Positions 1-7,820 of a stretch of 64,000 nt of DNA are shown one piece after another. The notes under the pieces were generated by a model that saw nothing but the letters and a program-made list of their open reading frames with translations, had not been told where the DNA came from and did not search any database. Location of the stretch: the NCBI RefSeq assembly GCF_000940805.1, contig NZ_CP007142.1, forward strand, positions 906,593 through 970,592. Direction: 5' to 3'. This DNA comes from Gynuella sunshinyii YC6258 (GTDB taxonomy: Bacteria > Pseudomonadota > Gammaproteobacteria > Pseudomonadales > Natronospirillaceae). Position 1 is the stretch's first letter. Every line of letters starts with the position of its first letter. A program made the position numbers and the translations under genes.

Positions 1-73
1 CGTCAATTTCACCGTCGGTTTTACAGCCTGACAGGCAGACAGTGGCAAAAAGAATAATAACGGTTCGATACAT
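1..73 (-). CDS. Putative lipoprotein, N-terminal fragment cut by the window edge
   Basis: The minus strand from 73 reads MYRTVIILFATVCLSGCKTD and stays open to base 1. This is a typical lipoprotein signal: a positive start, a hydrophobic stretch and the lipobox LSGC, so Cys17 would be lipidated. The ATG at 73 has AGG about six bases upstream; an in-frame ATG at 85 is the alternative. It lies about 170 bases downstream of the membrane protein at 245-946 on the same strand and may share its transcript. The mature domain is outside the window, so no function can be given. Confidence 0.6.
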   Translation of the reverse strand, partial: MYRTVIILFATVCLSGCKTDGEID

Positions 74-244
74 AATGGCCTGCATGATAATTGGCGCAAC
101 GGAAGCCGTTAATATTAAAGCTTCGCATCAGAATAACGTTGATATGTGACTATAAGTCATGGGCGATGAGTTCGCACTTTTCCGATAAATCACGGTGCCG
201 GGTCGTCAGTATCCAGTCAAAGATGAAGAAATAAATGTTGGATC

Positions 245-946
245 TCAGTCACCACCGCCGCCGCAGCCACTCCCGCAACTGCTACCACAACCACTGCCTC
301 CGGAATCCCCTGCGCCATCAAAAAAACCGCTATGGCCAGAGGAGCTGCCTGAGTCCCCCACACATCCTGAGGAACAACCGATGTCGCCGGCACAAAAACC
401 GGTGCCGTAATTGGGAGACAGTGGATTGCTGCAATTCAGAGAATATTTAAATCCATCGTCAATCTGAAGCTGACTGTCTATCGCAAACAATAGTGGGAGT
501 CGGCTTGGTTGATCCGGTCTGATCCTGGCTTTATGGCAGGCCAGACGCCAGGTACGCTTAATGCCCTCCTGAGCATGAACAGGGGTACTCATGGCTTCTG
601 TGGGGGTGTGGTGCAGAAAATATCCGAATGCTTTTTGGCAGAACAGTTCGTAGGCCCGGGTTGACAGAATAAATTCGTGCCAGGCCACATCGACCACCTG
701 TGACGGCATGGCCACCATTTTGCGTTTGGCCTGATTACAAATGTAAAAATAATCACGCAGAGCCCGAAACACCAGTTCTACCTGATCATTATTAAGGTGG
801 GGATAGACCTTGCGCAGCTTTTTCTCCAGCCCGGGGTGAAACTGGTAGTTTTCGATGTATTGAAGACGGCTGCTTTTGCGCTGACGTAGAAACCAGAAAA
901 CCAGCAGGATGATAACCGTAGACAGAATAATGATGTTGATTTCCAT
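245..946 (-). CDS. Membrane-anchored GRDP-like protein with Gly/Ser/Cys-rich tail
   Basis: A 233-residue protein. Residues 3-20 form one membrane segment. The middle contains VDVAWHEFIL (85-94), which resembles the vDxxWHxHil motif of the glycine-rich-domain-protein-like family (GRDP, DUF1399). Residues 181-233 are almost only Gly, Ser, Asp and Cys, with Cys at 185, 191, 195, 220, 224 and 228. Similar tails end the TIGR04222-type bacterial membrane proteins. The start has AAAGGAG ten bases upstream. The function is unknown. The tail looks exposed and able to form disulfides or bind metal, which is inference. It follows the aspartoacylase gene by 61 bases on the same strand, with a hairpin between. 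Confidence 0.7.
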   Translation of the reverse strand: MEINIIILSTVIILLVFWFLRQRKSSRLQYIENYQFHPGLEKKLRKVYPHLNNDQVELVFRALRDYFYICNQAKRKMVAMPSQVVDVAWHEFILSTRAYELFCQKAFGYFLHHTPTEAMSTPVHAQEGIKRTWRLACHKARIRPDQPSRLPLLFAIDSQLQIDDGFKYSLNCSNPLSPNYGTGFCAGDIGCSSGCVGDSGSSSGHSGFFDGAGDSGGSGCGSSCGSGCGGGGD

Positions 947-971
947 ATGGGTAAATCTCCTTTAATCGAAA

Positions 972-997
972 GATGCCTGGAACAACAGACAGGCATC
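972..997 (-). terminator. Hairpin between aspartoacylase gene and downstream gene
   Basis: Eight-base perfect inverted repeat (gatgcctg/caggcatc) with a ten-base loop, just past the stop of the gene at 1008-1892. The following T run is poor, so it may be a weak terminator or an mRNA-end stabiliser. Confidence 0.4.
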
Positions 998-1007
998 CGG
1001 ATGACTT

Positions 1008-1892
1008 TCAGACTTCAAACTCTATATGTTTAAGAAGGCTCAGGCCATGGTGTTGGTCGTAGTATGCGGCTTCGTTAACAAACGCCGGACATAAACCGGG
1101 CTCATCCTGATAAAACACAGTATCCCCATTTTGCAGCAAAAACAGAGGATCTCCGGGATTCAGAGGCTGGAAGTCTCTGTCCTGCACGTTGGGATGAATC
1201 ATGCCGACCAGATTGCCCTGTTCGTCTTCGGGCATTTTGACCTTCTTAACAAACTGGAATCCGCTTGCTGTTTCGGGTAACTCGGGTGCCTTTCCAATAT
1301 TTGCCAGGTGCAGATAATCCAGCACCGCATTGGTGGCCACTCTGGTGGCTTCAAAGATATCCGCCCGCAGACAGCCCTGTGCGACCGGACCGACTTCAAT
1401 AATCAGCCCGCCGATTCGACCGATGGAAATCATAAAGTTATCTTCCATACGATCCACCTCCTGATAAAACAGCGTGACGTTGGGCACTGTCTTTTGCACG
1501 TACACGGCGGCGCGTTTGACAATCGGATTCAGGCTGTTGATCACAATGGTAATACCCATGTTGGCCGTGGTGGTATGCAGGTCAATAATGAAATCGCGAG
1601 CCGGGTCCTGTTTGGGGCCAATCAATTGGTTGATGGCTTTGGCGCGGTTTTGTTCATAGCCCGGTAATGTTACGTTGGCAAGATCCTGGATAGCGAACTG
1701 ACGGTTCAGGTCCTGGTCGATATAACGACAGTTCATGGCATGGGCGCGGGGGTTGGCGAGCAGTGTTTCGGTAACAAAGCTGCCACGATTAATTTCCTGT
1801 GGTTTTTGTTCCCATCGCCTGAGCAGGTGGACACCTGTTAACTCATTACCATGAGTTCCGCCGACAATGACAACAGATTTGATTGAGTCCAT
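1008..1892 (-). CDS. Aspartoacylase / succinylglutamate desuccinylase family zinc hydrolase
   Basis: About 294 residues, the length of aspartoacylases. The N-terminus has the family GGTHGNE motif, whose His and Glu bind zinc, then DQDLNRQF, then DLHTTTANMG with the third zinc ligand. The later IIEVGP segment fits the catalytic Glu region. Family members hydrolyse N-acyl amino acids, typically N-acetylaspartate to acetate and aspartate. The frame is open upstream to 1985. I chose the ATG at 1892 because it has AGGAAA at good spacing and places the protein start directly before the first beta strand. It is transcribed divergently from a TRAP transporter across 280 bases, suggesting that the transporter imports the substrate of this enzyme (inference). 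Confidence 0.88.
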   Translation of the reverse strand: MDSIKSVVIVGGTHGNELTGVHLLRRWEQKPQEINRGSFVTETLLANPRAHAMNCRYIDQDLNRQFAIQDLANVTLPGYEQNRAKAINQLIGPKQDPARDFIIDLHTTTANMGITIVINSLNPIVKRAAVYVQKTVPNVTLFYQEVDRMEDNFMISIGRIGGLIIEVGPVAQGCLRADIFEATRVATNAVLDYLHLANIGKAPELPETASGFQFVKKVKMPEDEQGNLVGMIHPNVQDRDFQPLNPGDPLFLLQNGDTVFYQDEPGLCPAFVNEAAYYDQHHGLSLLKHIEFEV

Positions 1893-2123
1893 AACCGTTT
1901 CCTGAAACATTTGGAATGATTGGGTAATCATACCGTAATCAGATTGAAAGTATTTGGGTGATTCTCGATACATTTGTTTGGGCAAATGGGTGGATTTTCA
2001 CCCAAACTGGCGAACAGTACTTTTCGGTTTTCATCGCTAAACTACAGGATATCTGTGTTAGATCATGGAAATGGTGATTATGGCATCCATTCTGCATTGT
2101 GATTAGCTCGCTCTATTAAATCA

Positions 2124-2143
2124 GTTGTTTCTGATTAAACAAC
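2124..2143 (+). promoter_or_regulatory. Inverted repeat upstream of the TRAP operon
   Basis: Perfect seven-base inverted repeat gttgttt-ctgatt-aaacaac, ending 30 bases before the dctP start, in the divergent region shared with the aspartoacylase gene. It could be an operator or a 5'-leader hairpin; no regulator gene sits next to it. Confidence 0.4.
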
Positions 2144-2173
2144 AATAACAACTACCAGGTTGGAGAAGATGTA

Positions 2174-3169
2174 ATGAATAAATTCTGTATGGCAGTTTCT
2201 GCCTTGGCTGTTTCTGTATCTGCAACATTCGCAAGTGCTTCTGATGGCTGTGACAGTGGCGAAATCGTCGCTAAGCTGAGTCACGTGACCGGAGGTACGA
2301 CCCATCCGAAAGTGGTTGCCGCGAACAAATTTGCAGAACGGATCAACAAAGAACTCGATGGCAAAATGTGTGTCGAGGTTTATCCAAACTCCACATTGTT
2401 TGGTGATAGTAAGGAACTGGAAGCACTGTTATTGGGAGATGTGCAGATATTGGCGCCATCTTTGGCCAAGTTTGGCTCTTACACACCCAAATATGGGGTG
2501 TTTGATCTGCCGTTTATTTTCAAGGATATGGATCAGGCGATTCGTTTCACCAAAACCAAAGACGGACAACAACTGCTCCATGAAATGGAAGACGTTGGGT
2601 TCGTGGGATTGGGTTACTGGATGTCCGGTATGAAGTATTTTTCCGCTAACAAGCCGTTGCTCGTACCCAACGATGCGAATGGTTTGAAATTCCGGGTTCA
2701 GACTTCCGATGTGGCCAAGGCAATGATCGCCGCAATGGGTGCGTCACCGCAACCAATGGCGTTTTCTGAAGTATACGGAGCATTGCAGACCGGTGTTGTT
2801 GATGGACAGGAAAATACCTGGTCTAACATTTACACCAAAAAATTCTTCGAAGTTCAGGACAGCATTACCGAAACCAACCATCAGTTATTGGCCTATTTAT
2901 TCATGACCTCTACCGAGTTCCTGGATAGTCTCGATAAAGACACCCGCGCCAAGTTCCTGCAGATTGCCGATGAAGTGACTCAGCAGGCCAACCTGGATGT
3001 GAAATCCGCAGAAGCCACCAACCGTGAAAACATTCTGAAAGCAGGTGGCAAAATCAACGTCCTGACCGATGCTCAGAGACAGCAGTGGGTTGATGCCATG
3101 AAGCCTGTCTGGAAGAAATTTGAAAAAGACATCGGCAAAAATCTGATTAACGCAGCTGCCGGCGCCTGA
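2174..3169 (+). CDS. dctP: TRAP transporter solute-binding protein, DctP family
   Basis: 331 residues with a Sec signal peptide (AxA-like cleavage near residue 22). It has the DctP-family fold: a GTTHP segment near residue 41, FDLPFIF near 110, and LKFRVQ with Arg174, the residue that normally salt-bridges the substrate carboxylate. The segment VYGALQTGVVDGQENTWSNI is highly typical. It would bind an organic acid in the periplasm and deliver it to the two membrane subunits downstream. The ligand cannot be read from the sequence. The neighbouring aspartoacylase suggests an N-acyl amino acid or a related dicarboxylate. Confidence 0.93.
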   Translation: MNKFCMAVSALAVSVSATFASASDGCDSGEIVAKLSHVTGGTTHPKVVAANKFAERINKELDGKMCVEVYPNSTLFGDSKELEALLLGDVQILAPSLAKFGSYTPKYGVFDLPFIFKDMDQAIRFTKTKDGQQLLHEMEDVGFVGLGYWMSGMKYFSANKPLLVPNDANGLKFRVQTSDVAKAMIAAMGASPQPMAFSEVYGALQTGVVDGQENTWSNIYTKKFFEVQDSITETNHQLLAYLFMTSTEFLDSLDKDTRAKFLQIADEVTQQANLDVKSAEATNRENILKAGGKINVLTDAQRQQWVDAMKPVWKKFEKDIGKNLINAAAGA

Positions 3170-3203
3170 TCATTTAAACAATTCAGTAATGTCAATGTGA
3201 CCT

Positions 3204-3227
3204 GTCCGATGGCGTCTGCCATCGGAC
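3204..3227 (+). promoter_or_regulatory. Intercistronic hairpin between dctP and dctQ
   Basis: Perfect ten-base stem gtccgatggc/gccatcggac with a four-base loop, 35 bases after the dctP stop and 51 before dctQ. There is no good T run. Such hairpins commonly raise the level of the binding-protein mRNA relative to the permeases, by partial termination or by protecting the 3' end. Confidence 0.6.
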
Positions 3228-3277
3228 GTTAATTCTATACCCAGGGTCAGGGTGTTCTCCTGCTGTTAGAGGTAAAA

Positions 3278-3961
3278 GTGATGATGGCGTATTGGCCACA
3301 TATCTATTTATTGATTTTCATTCTGTTGTTGTGGGGACTGGAAAAACTGTTTCCCAACTTTATGGCCAGGCTGGAGGAGAATCTGCTGGTCCTGGTGATT
3401 TCTTCGATTATGTGTGTTTCCTTTGGTCAGGTAATCGCCCGTTACGGATTTAATTCCGGTTGGTCGGCAGCCCTGGAATTTAACACCATTGCCTTTTCCT
3501 GGTTGATTCTGCTGGGGATGAGCTATGGCATTAAGACCGGTATCCATTTGGGTGTTGATATTGTCCTGAACCGGGTACCCAGACCAGCTGCCAAGGCTTT
3601 GTCTATGTTGGGCGCGCTGGCTGCCATGATGTATGGCCTGATTCTGCTGGATTCCACCTGGGTTGCGGCCATGGGGGTCGATGTAAAAGGTGGAGCCATT
3701 GAGTACTGGGCTAAAATGTACAAGATCAATATCGGTGCCGAAGAATTGCGTTATCCGGAATTTTTCCAGCAGATGTTTGATGTCAAACCGCGGGTACAAC
3801 GCTGGTTGTTGCTGGTGATTTTACCGATTGGACTGTCTCTGTTGGTTTATCGTTCCTGGCAGGCCTTTCTGGCTATTCTGTTTAACAAACGCAGCATGCT
3901 GATCAGTGCTCATGAAGCACAGGATCTGGTGGAAGAAAACAAAGGCGTACTGAAGGACTGA
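3278..3961 (+). CDS. dctQ: TRAP transporter small permease, DctQ family
   Basis: 227 residues with about four membrane helices (starting near residues 5, 32, 75 and 180) and a soluble stretch between helices 3 and 4. The family pattern is visible in FNTIAFSWLILLGMSYGIKTGIHLGVDIV. It pairs with DctM in the inner membrane. The start is a GTG at 3278, followed by ATG codons at 3281 and 3284; AGAGGT lies just upstream. It ends four bases before dctM, so the two are translationally linked. It is slightly longer than the usual 160-200 residues because of an extended third loop. Confidence 0.88.
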   Translation: MMMAYWPHIYLLIFILLLWGLEKLFPNFMARLEENLLVLVISSIMCVSFGQVIARYGFNSGWSAALEFNTIAFSWLILLGMSYGIKTGIHLGVDIVLNRVPRPAAKALSMLGALAAMMYGLILLDSTWVAAMGVDVKGGAIEYWAKMYKINIGAEELRYPEFFQQMFDVKPRVQRWLLLVILPIGLSLLVYRSWQAFLAILFNKRSMLISAHEAQDLVEENKGVLKD

Positions 3962-3965
3962 TATT

Positions 3966-5582
3966 ATGGAAGCACTGATTCTTTTTGCTCTGGTATTGAC
4001 GCTATTGTTTATCGGCCTGCCTGTCGGTATTGCATTGGGCCTGTCATCCATTTTGTTCATTACATTCGTATCGCACGAGTCGTTATCTTCTGTTGCGATT
4101 TCACTGTTCGGTGCCGGTCAGCATTACACGCTGTTGGCGATTCCGTTTTTTATCCTGGCTTCTTCGTTCATGTCCACCGGTGGAGTGGCAAAACGACTGA
4201 TTAATTTTGCGATTGCCAGCGTCGGCCATTTTCGTGGCGGTCTGGCGATGGCTTCTGTGCTGGCCTGTATGATGTTTGCGGCTTTGTCCGGTTCCTCCCC
4301 GGCAACAGTGGTTGCCATCGGTACCATTGCCATTGCCGGTATGCGTCAGGTTGGTTATTCGAAGGAATTTGCTTCGGGGATTATCGCCAACGCCGGTACC
4401 CTCGGAATCCTGATTCCACCGTCTATCGTGATGGTGGTGTATGCCGCATCCACTGAAGTTTCCGTTGGGCGAATGTTCCTGGCGGGGGTGATTCCCGGAC
4501 TGATGGCCGGTCTGATGCTGATGATTGCCATTTATATCGTTGCCCGGAAAAAAAATCTTCCAGCCGAACCCTGGCGCGGATTTCAGGAGTTGGTTCGTGG
4601 CGGCAAAGAAGCTGGCTGGGGCCTGTTCCTGGTAGTTATTATCATGGGCGGAATTTATGGTGGGGTGTTTACTCCGACGGAAGCCGCAGTGGTTGCGGCG
4701 GTATATTCCATGTTGATTGCCTTGTTTGTTTACCGCGACATGGGGCCTCTGAAGGAGACCTCCTGGACACTGGAAAGCGATAGTCAGGCAGCCCGTGTAG
4801 GCTTTAATGGTACCGTCTACGGAGTGTCGTTTTTCCTGGTGTGGATGATCATGTCCTTTTTCGCCACGGCCGATTCCGAAACCATCAGTTCCGGTGATCG
4901 GGCGCTGTGGGGCGGTATTATTGCCATTGCGATTGCTATTTTTTATGTCTACAAACGCAGTCAGGGAATCAACGACTCCATCGGTCATTGCCTGGTCTCG
5001 GGTTTGCCTGTCTGGAAACGCAATCTGGTGTTGATCGTACGCAAATTCTTTCCGGCGCTGTTTGGCAAAGAAACCCGGCAGGTCATGCTGGAAGGCACCA
5101 AAACCACGGTTATGCTGATGTTTATTATTGCCAATGCCTTGTTGTTCGCGCACACATTGGCAGCTGAGCGTATTCCGCAAATGGTGACCGAATGGATGCT
5201 GGGAGTGGGCTTCAACTGGTTCACCTTCCTGATTGCGGTAAACATTCTGCTGTTGATTGGCGGACAGTTCATGGAACCATCTGGGTTGTTGGTGATCGTG
5301 GCGCCCGTGGTATTCCCCATCGCCATGCAGCTGGGTGTTGATCCTATTCATCTGGGAATCATCATGGTGGTGAATATGGAGATTGGCATGATCACGCCTC
5401 CGATTGGGCTCAACCTGTTTGTGACCTCGGGCATTACCGGTATGAGTCTGGCAAAAGTCGTGCGTGCGGCGATGCCGTTCGTGATGGTGCTGATGTTGTT
5501 CCTGGTGTTGGTCACTTACATCCCATGGCTGTCAACGTTGTTGCCATATTCGATCATGGGACCGGAAATCGTTACCCACTGA
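3966..5582 (+). CDS. dctM: TRAP transporter large permease, DctM family, with extra internal segment
   Basis: 538 residues against about 430 in common DctM proteins. N-terminal GLPVGIALGLSS, the GSSPATVVAIGTIAI segment, LGILIPPSIVMVVYA and the C-terminal IGMITPPIGLNLFV are classical family signatures, so the ion-coupled transport core is intact. Residues of about 265-375 form an insertion with two predicted helices (around 285 and 315) and a charged loop, placed before the FIIANALLFAHTL segment. Variants of this size exist in marine proteobacteria. It completes a DctPQM system driven by a sodium or proton gradient. Confidence 0.92.
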   Translation: MEALILFALVLTLLFIGLPVGIALGLSSILFITFVSHESLSSVAISLFGAGQHYTLLAIPFFILASSFMSTGGVAKRLINFAIASVGHFRGGLAMASVLACMMFAALSGSSPATVVAIGTIAIAGMRQVGYSKEFASGIIANAGTLGILIPPSIVMVVYAASTEVSVGRMFLAGVIPGLMAGLMLMIAIYIVARKKNLPAEPWRGFQELVRGGKEAGWGLFLVVIIMGGIYGGVFTPTEAAVVAAVYSMLIALFVYRDMGPLKETSWTLESDSQAARVGFNGTVYGVSFFLVWMIMSFFATADSETISSGDRALWGGIIAIAIAIFYVYKRSQGINDSIGHCLVSGLPVWKRNLVLIVRKFFPALFGKETRQVMLEGTKTTVMLMFIIANALLFAHTLAAERIPQMVTEWMLGVGFNWFTFLIAVNILLLIGGQFMEPSGLLVIVAPVVFPIAMQLGVDPIHLGIIMVVNMEIGMITPPIGLNLFVTSGITGMSLAKVVRAAMPFVMVLMLFLVLVTYIPWLSTLLPYSIMGPEIVTH

Positions 5583-5601
5583 TCCATACCATGTCTCTGT
5601 T

Positions 5602-5625
5602 ACCCGGCCATCAATATGGCCGGGT
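5602..5625 (+). terminator. Hairpin after the TRAP operon
   Basis: Perfect ten-base stem acccggccat/atggccgggt with loop caat, 20 bases after the dctM stop. It is GC-rich and stable, but no clear T run follows. Confidence 0.55.
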
Positions 5626-5738
5626 CCTGTCCTGAATATCATCATTTCAAATACGGTCGTTGACTCCGCGCCCGTTTCTTCATCTTGCCGGATCTTTTAT
5701 GATCGTGTTGGTGTCAGTTAATAGAGTGAACTGTCAAT

Positions 5739-6524
5739 ATGCAGAGTGAGCATGGCAAAGTTAAGATACTCGGAATGGATCGGGTTCAGCGGCCATCGAA
5801 TGACTGGTCGGCTACCGTTCATCTATTGTTAACGCATATTCGTCGGCAGGGTTTTCACAAATGCCCCGAACCTCTGATTCTTAATGATGAATTCGAAATC
5901 CTTACTCTGGTTCCTGGTGACACCTGTAATTATCCATTGACCGGTGCGGTTGCCACGGTAACTGCGCTGACTTCGGCCGCCCGGCTGCTGCGTGAATTAC
6001 ACGATTGTTCAAAGGACTTTCTCGCAACGCATAAAACGCATCGGTTGCGCTGGATGCTGCCGGAGCAGTACCCCGCAGAAGTGATCTGTCACGGCGATTT
6101 TGCACCTTATAATGTGACGCTGTCGGGTGATGAAGTGGTTGGAGTGTTTGATTTTGACGCGGCCCATCCCGGACCGGTGCTCTGGGATATCGCCTATGCG
6201 GTATATTGCTGGGCTCCATTTAAAACAGATCCGGTGGATGCGCTTGGCTCGTTGGATCAACAGATTGAACGGGCAGGGTTGTTTTGTCGTACCTACGGAC
6301 TGTCGCCGTTGGCCTATCCGCAGTTGGTCATGACGATCATAAAGCGCCTTGAGGCGTTGGTGGCGTTTATGGTTTCGCAAGCAGAACAGGGAGACCCGCA
6401 GTTTCAGGATAATCTTGATTGCGGGCATCATCTTGGTTATCTCAATGATATTGATTATCTGCGTAACCATGAATCTCAGATCGTGACCATGCTGATGAAT
6501 ATGTCAGCAATGTCGGGAGCCTGA
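5739..6524 (+). CDS. Aminoglycoside-phosphotransferase-fold kinase (APH family)
   Basis: 261 residues. The catalytic loop CHGDFAPYNV (near 113-122) and the metal-binding motif VFDFDAAHPGPVLWDIAYA (near 137) are the APH/choline-kinase signatures. The N-lobe is short, beginning directly with a strand and helix rather than a full nucleotide-binding lobe. Family members phosphorylate small hydroxylated substrates such as aminoglycosides, homoserine or choline. The substrate is unknown, and resistance should not be assumed. It is a single gene with its own upstream region, next to a minus-strand gene whose stop is immediately adjacent (6524/6525). Confidence 0.8.
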   Translation: MQSEHGKVKILGMDRVQRPSNDWSATVHLLLTHIRRQGFHKCPEPLILNDEFEILTLVPGDTCNYPLTGAVATVTALTSAARLLRELHDCSKDFLATHKTHRLRWMLPEQYPAEVICHGDFAPYNVTLSGDEVVGVFDFDAAHPGPVLWDIAYAVYCWAPFKTDPVDALGSLDQQIERAGLFCRTYGLSPLAYPQLVMTIIKRLEALVAFMVSQAEQGDPQFQDNLDCGHHLGYLNDIDYLRNHESQIVTMLMNMSAMSGA

Positions 6525-6908
6525 TCAGATCAGTGTCAGCTCCAGATCGACAGCCATAGAGCTTGCTTCGTAGCGCGCGGTCCCTTGCAATCCTGCCAGT
6601 TTGCCAGTGGCGATGATCAACTCACACAAACCACTGGCAACGTTGGCGCGGTGGATGCCGTGATGTCGAAGAACAAGCCCTCCATGCTTGCCGTTAATCT
6701 CCGCGTCGATGTATTCAAGACCGGTAAAATGTGAATCGCCATCAATGCTGTAGATCAGGTCCATATAAAGCCGGCTATCGCCAATGATGCCTTTGTTGTA
6801 GTGGTATCGGGCTTCAACCCTTGCCAGGCTGCAGCCATCCTCAGTTTGAAATATCTTGTTTTCCTGCCAGTCGATGACATCGAAGTGGCAGTGCAGGATT
6901 TCGCTCAT
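6525..6908 (-). CDS. DUF3224 family protein
   Basis: 127 residues that fit the DUF3224 beta-barrel pattern. SHFTGLEYIDAEINGKHGGLVLRHHG matches the family's F-x-G...G-x-x-G-S/L-F-x-L-x-H-x-G layout, and IIATGKLAGLQG matches its SGTGELxGLxG turn, although the first glycines differ. The role of the family is not known. It is divergent from an AraC-type regulator with 76 bases between the starts, an arrangement that suggests direct regulation. There is no signal peptide, so it is cytoplasmic. Confidence 0.7.
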   Translation of the reverse strand: MSEILHCHFDVIDWQENKIFQTEDGCSLARVEARYHYNKGIIGDSRLYMDLIYSIDGDSHFTGLEYIDAEINGKHGGLVLRHHGIHRANVASGLCELIIATGKLAGLQGTARYEASSMAVDLELTLI

Positions 6909-6984
6909 GTTGTCCCTCCTCTGTTTTGATCAATACAGATAGAGTAGGCTGGCGGGATATTTACGGATTGTAAAAACACGACAA

Positions 6985-7773
6985 ATGCAACAGTCTCCTC
7001 CCAGCGGTCTATTGAGTCGACCGGATCGGCCATTCACGCTTCAACGGTTGTTACCGGCCGATGATCTGGCAGAATTTGTCGATTATTTTTGGGTGGTTGA
7101 ATGGCAATTGCCGATGGGCGAATCGTTTGTTTCAGAAAACTTCCCGCACCCCTGTGTACACATGGTGTATGAGCCGGGTCATAGCGCGTTGTTTGGTCCG
7201 ATCAAAGGACATTTCAAAAAAACACTGATGGGTCAGGGCCGGGCGATAGGCTGTCGTTTCAAACCAGGATTATTTTATCCCTGGATTAAACGCCCGTTGG
7301 CTGAAATGGTTGACAGTCAGTTGGATGTTGCCGCGGTGTTGTCGGTCAGCAGCCAGGAACTTGAAGCGAGGCTGGATGCCCAGCTGGATATCGGACAGGC
7401 GGTTAGCGAGTTTACTGAACTGTTAATTGCTGCATGTGCTTTGCTGCATCCTGAAAAACAGCAAGGTGTGCTGGCGCATACCATTGTGGCGACGATGGAG
7501 CAGAATACCGAACTGCTAAAAGTGGAACAGGTTTGTTCGCGTTTTCAGATATCGAGACGACAACTGGAACGGCTGTTTTATAAACACGTCGGACTGTCAC
7601 CAAAATGGGTGTTAAGGATATACCGGCTGCAGCAACTGGCCAATGAAATGATCAATCATCCGATTCCCGACTGGACCGAGCTGGCTCATCGGCTGGGGTA
7701 CTTTGATCAGGCCCATTGTATTCGGGATTTTAAACAAATTACCGGCAAAACACCGTCGAGCTATTGCCGGTAA
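6985..7773 (+). CDS. AraC family transcriptional regulator
   Basis: 262 residues. The C-terminal 100 residues carry both AraC helix-turn-helix motifs: VEQVCSRFQISRRQLERLF (near 178) and ELAHRLGYFDQAHCIRDFK (near 232), ending in TGKTPSSY. The N-terminal half resembles DUF6597-type effector domains (DYFWVVEW, FPHPCVHMVYE). It is divergently paired with the DUF3224 gene and probably controls it. Its effector is unknown. Confidence 0.88.
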   Translation: MQQSPPSGLLSRPDRPFTLQRLLPADDLAEFVDYFWVVEWQLPMGESFVSENFPHPCVHMVYEPGHSALFGPIKGHFKKTLMGQGRAIGCRFKPGLFYPWIKRPLAEMVDSQLDVAAVLSVSSQELEARLDAQLDIGQAVSEFTELLIAACALLHPEKQQGVLAHTIVATMEQNTELLKVEQVCSRFQISRRQLERLFYKHVGLSPKWVLRIYRLQQLANEMINHPIPDWTELAHRLGYFDQAHCIRDFKQITGKTPSSYCR

Positions 7774-7820
7774 TCGCCTGGGACACCGATCAGAGGGTTC
7801 CTGAATCAAAGTACTGGTAC

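Noticed and set aside
4101-5351. 416-codon minus-strand frame opposite dctM
   Set aside because: It lies fully inside a clear TRAP permease and its composition (Gln/His/Asn/Arg-rich) is that of antisense to a membrane protein. No family features.
5739-6524. Aminoglycoside resistance kinase
   Set aside because: Only the general APH fold is visible; no resistance-subfamily motifs or mobile context.
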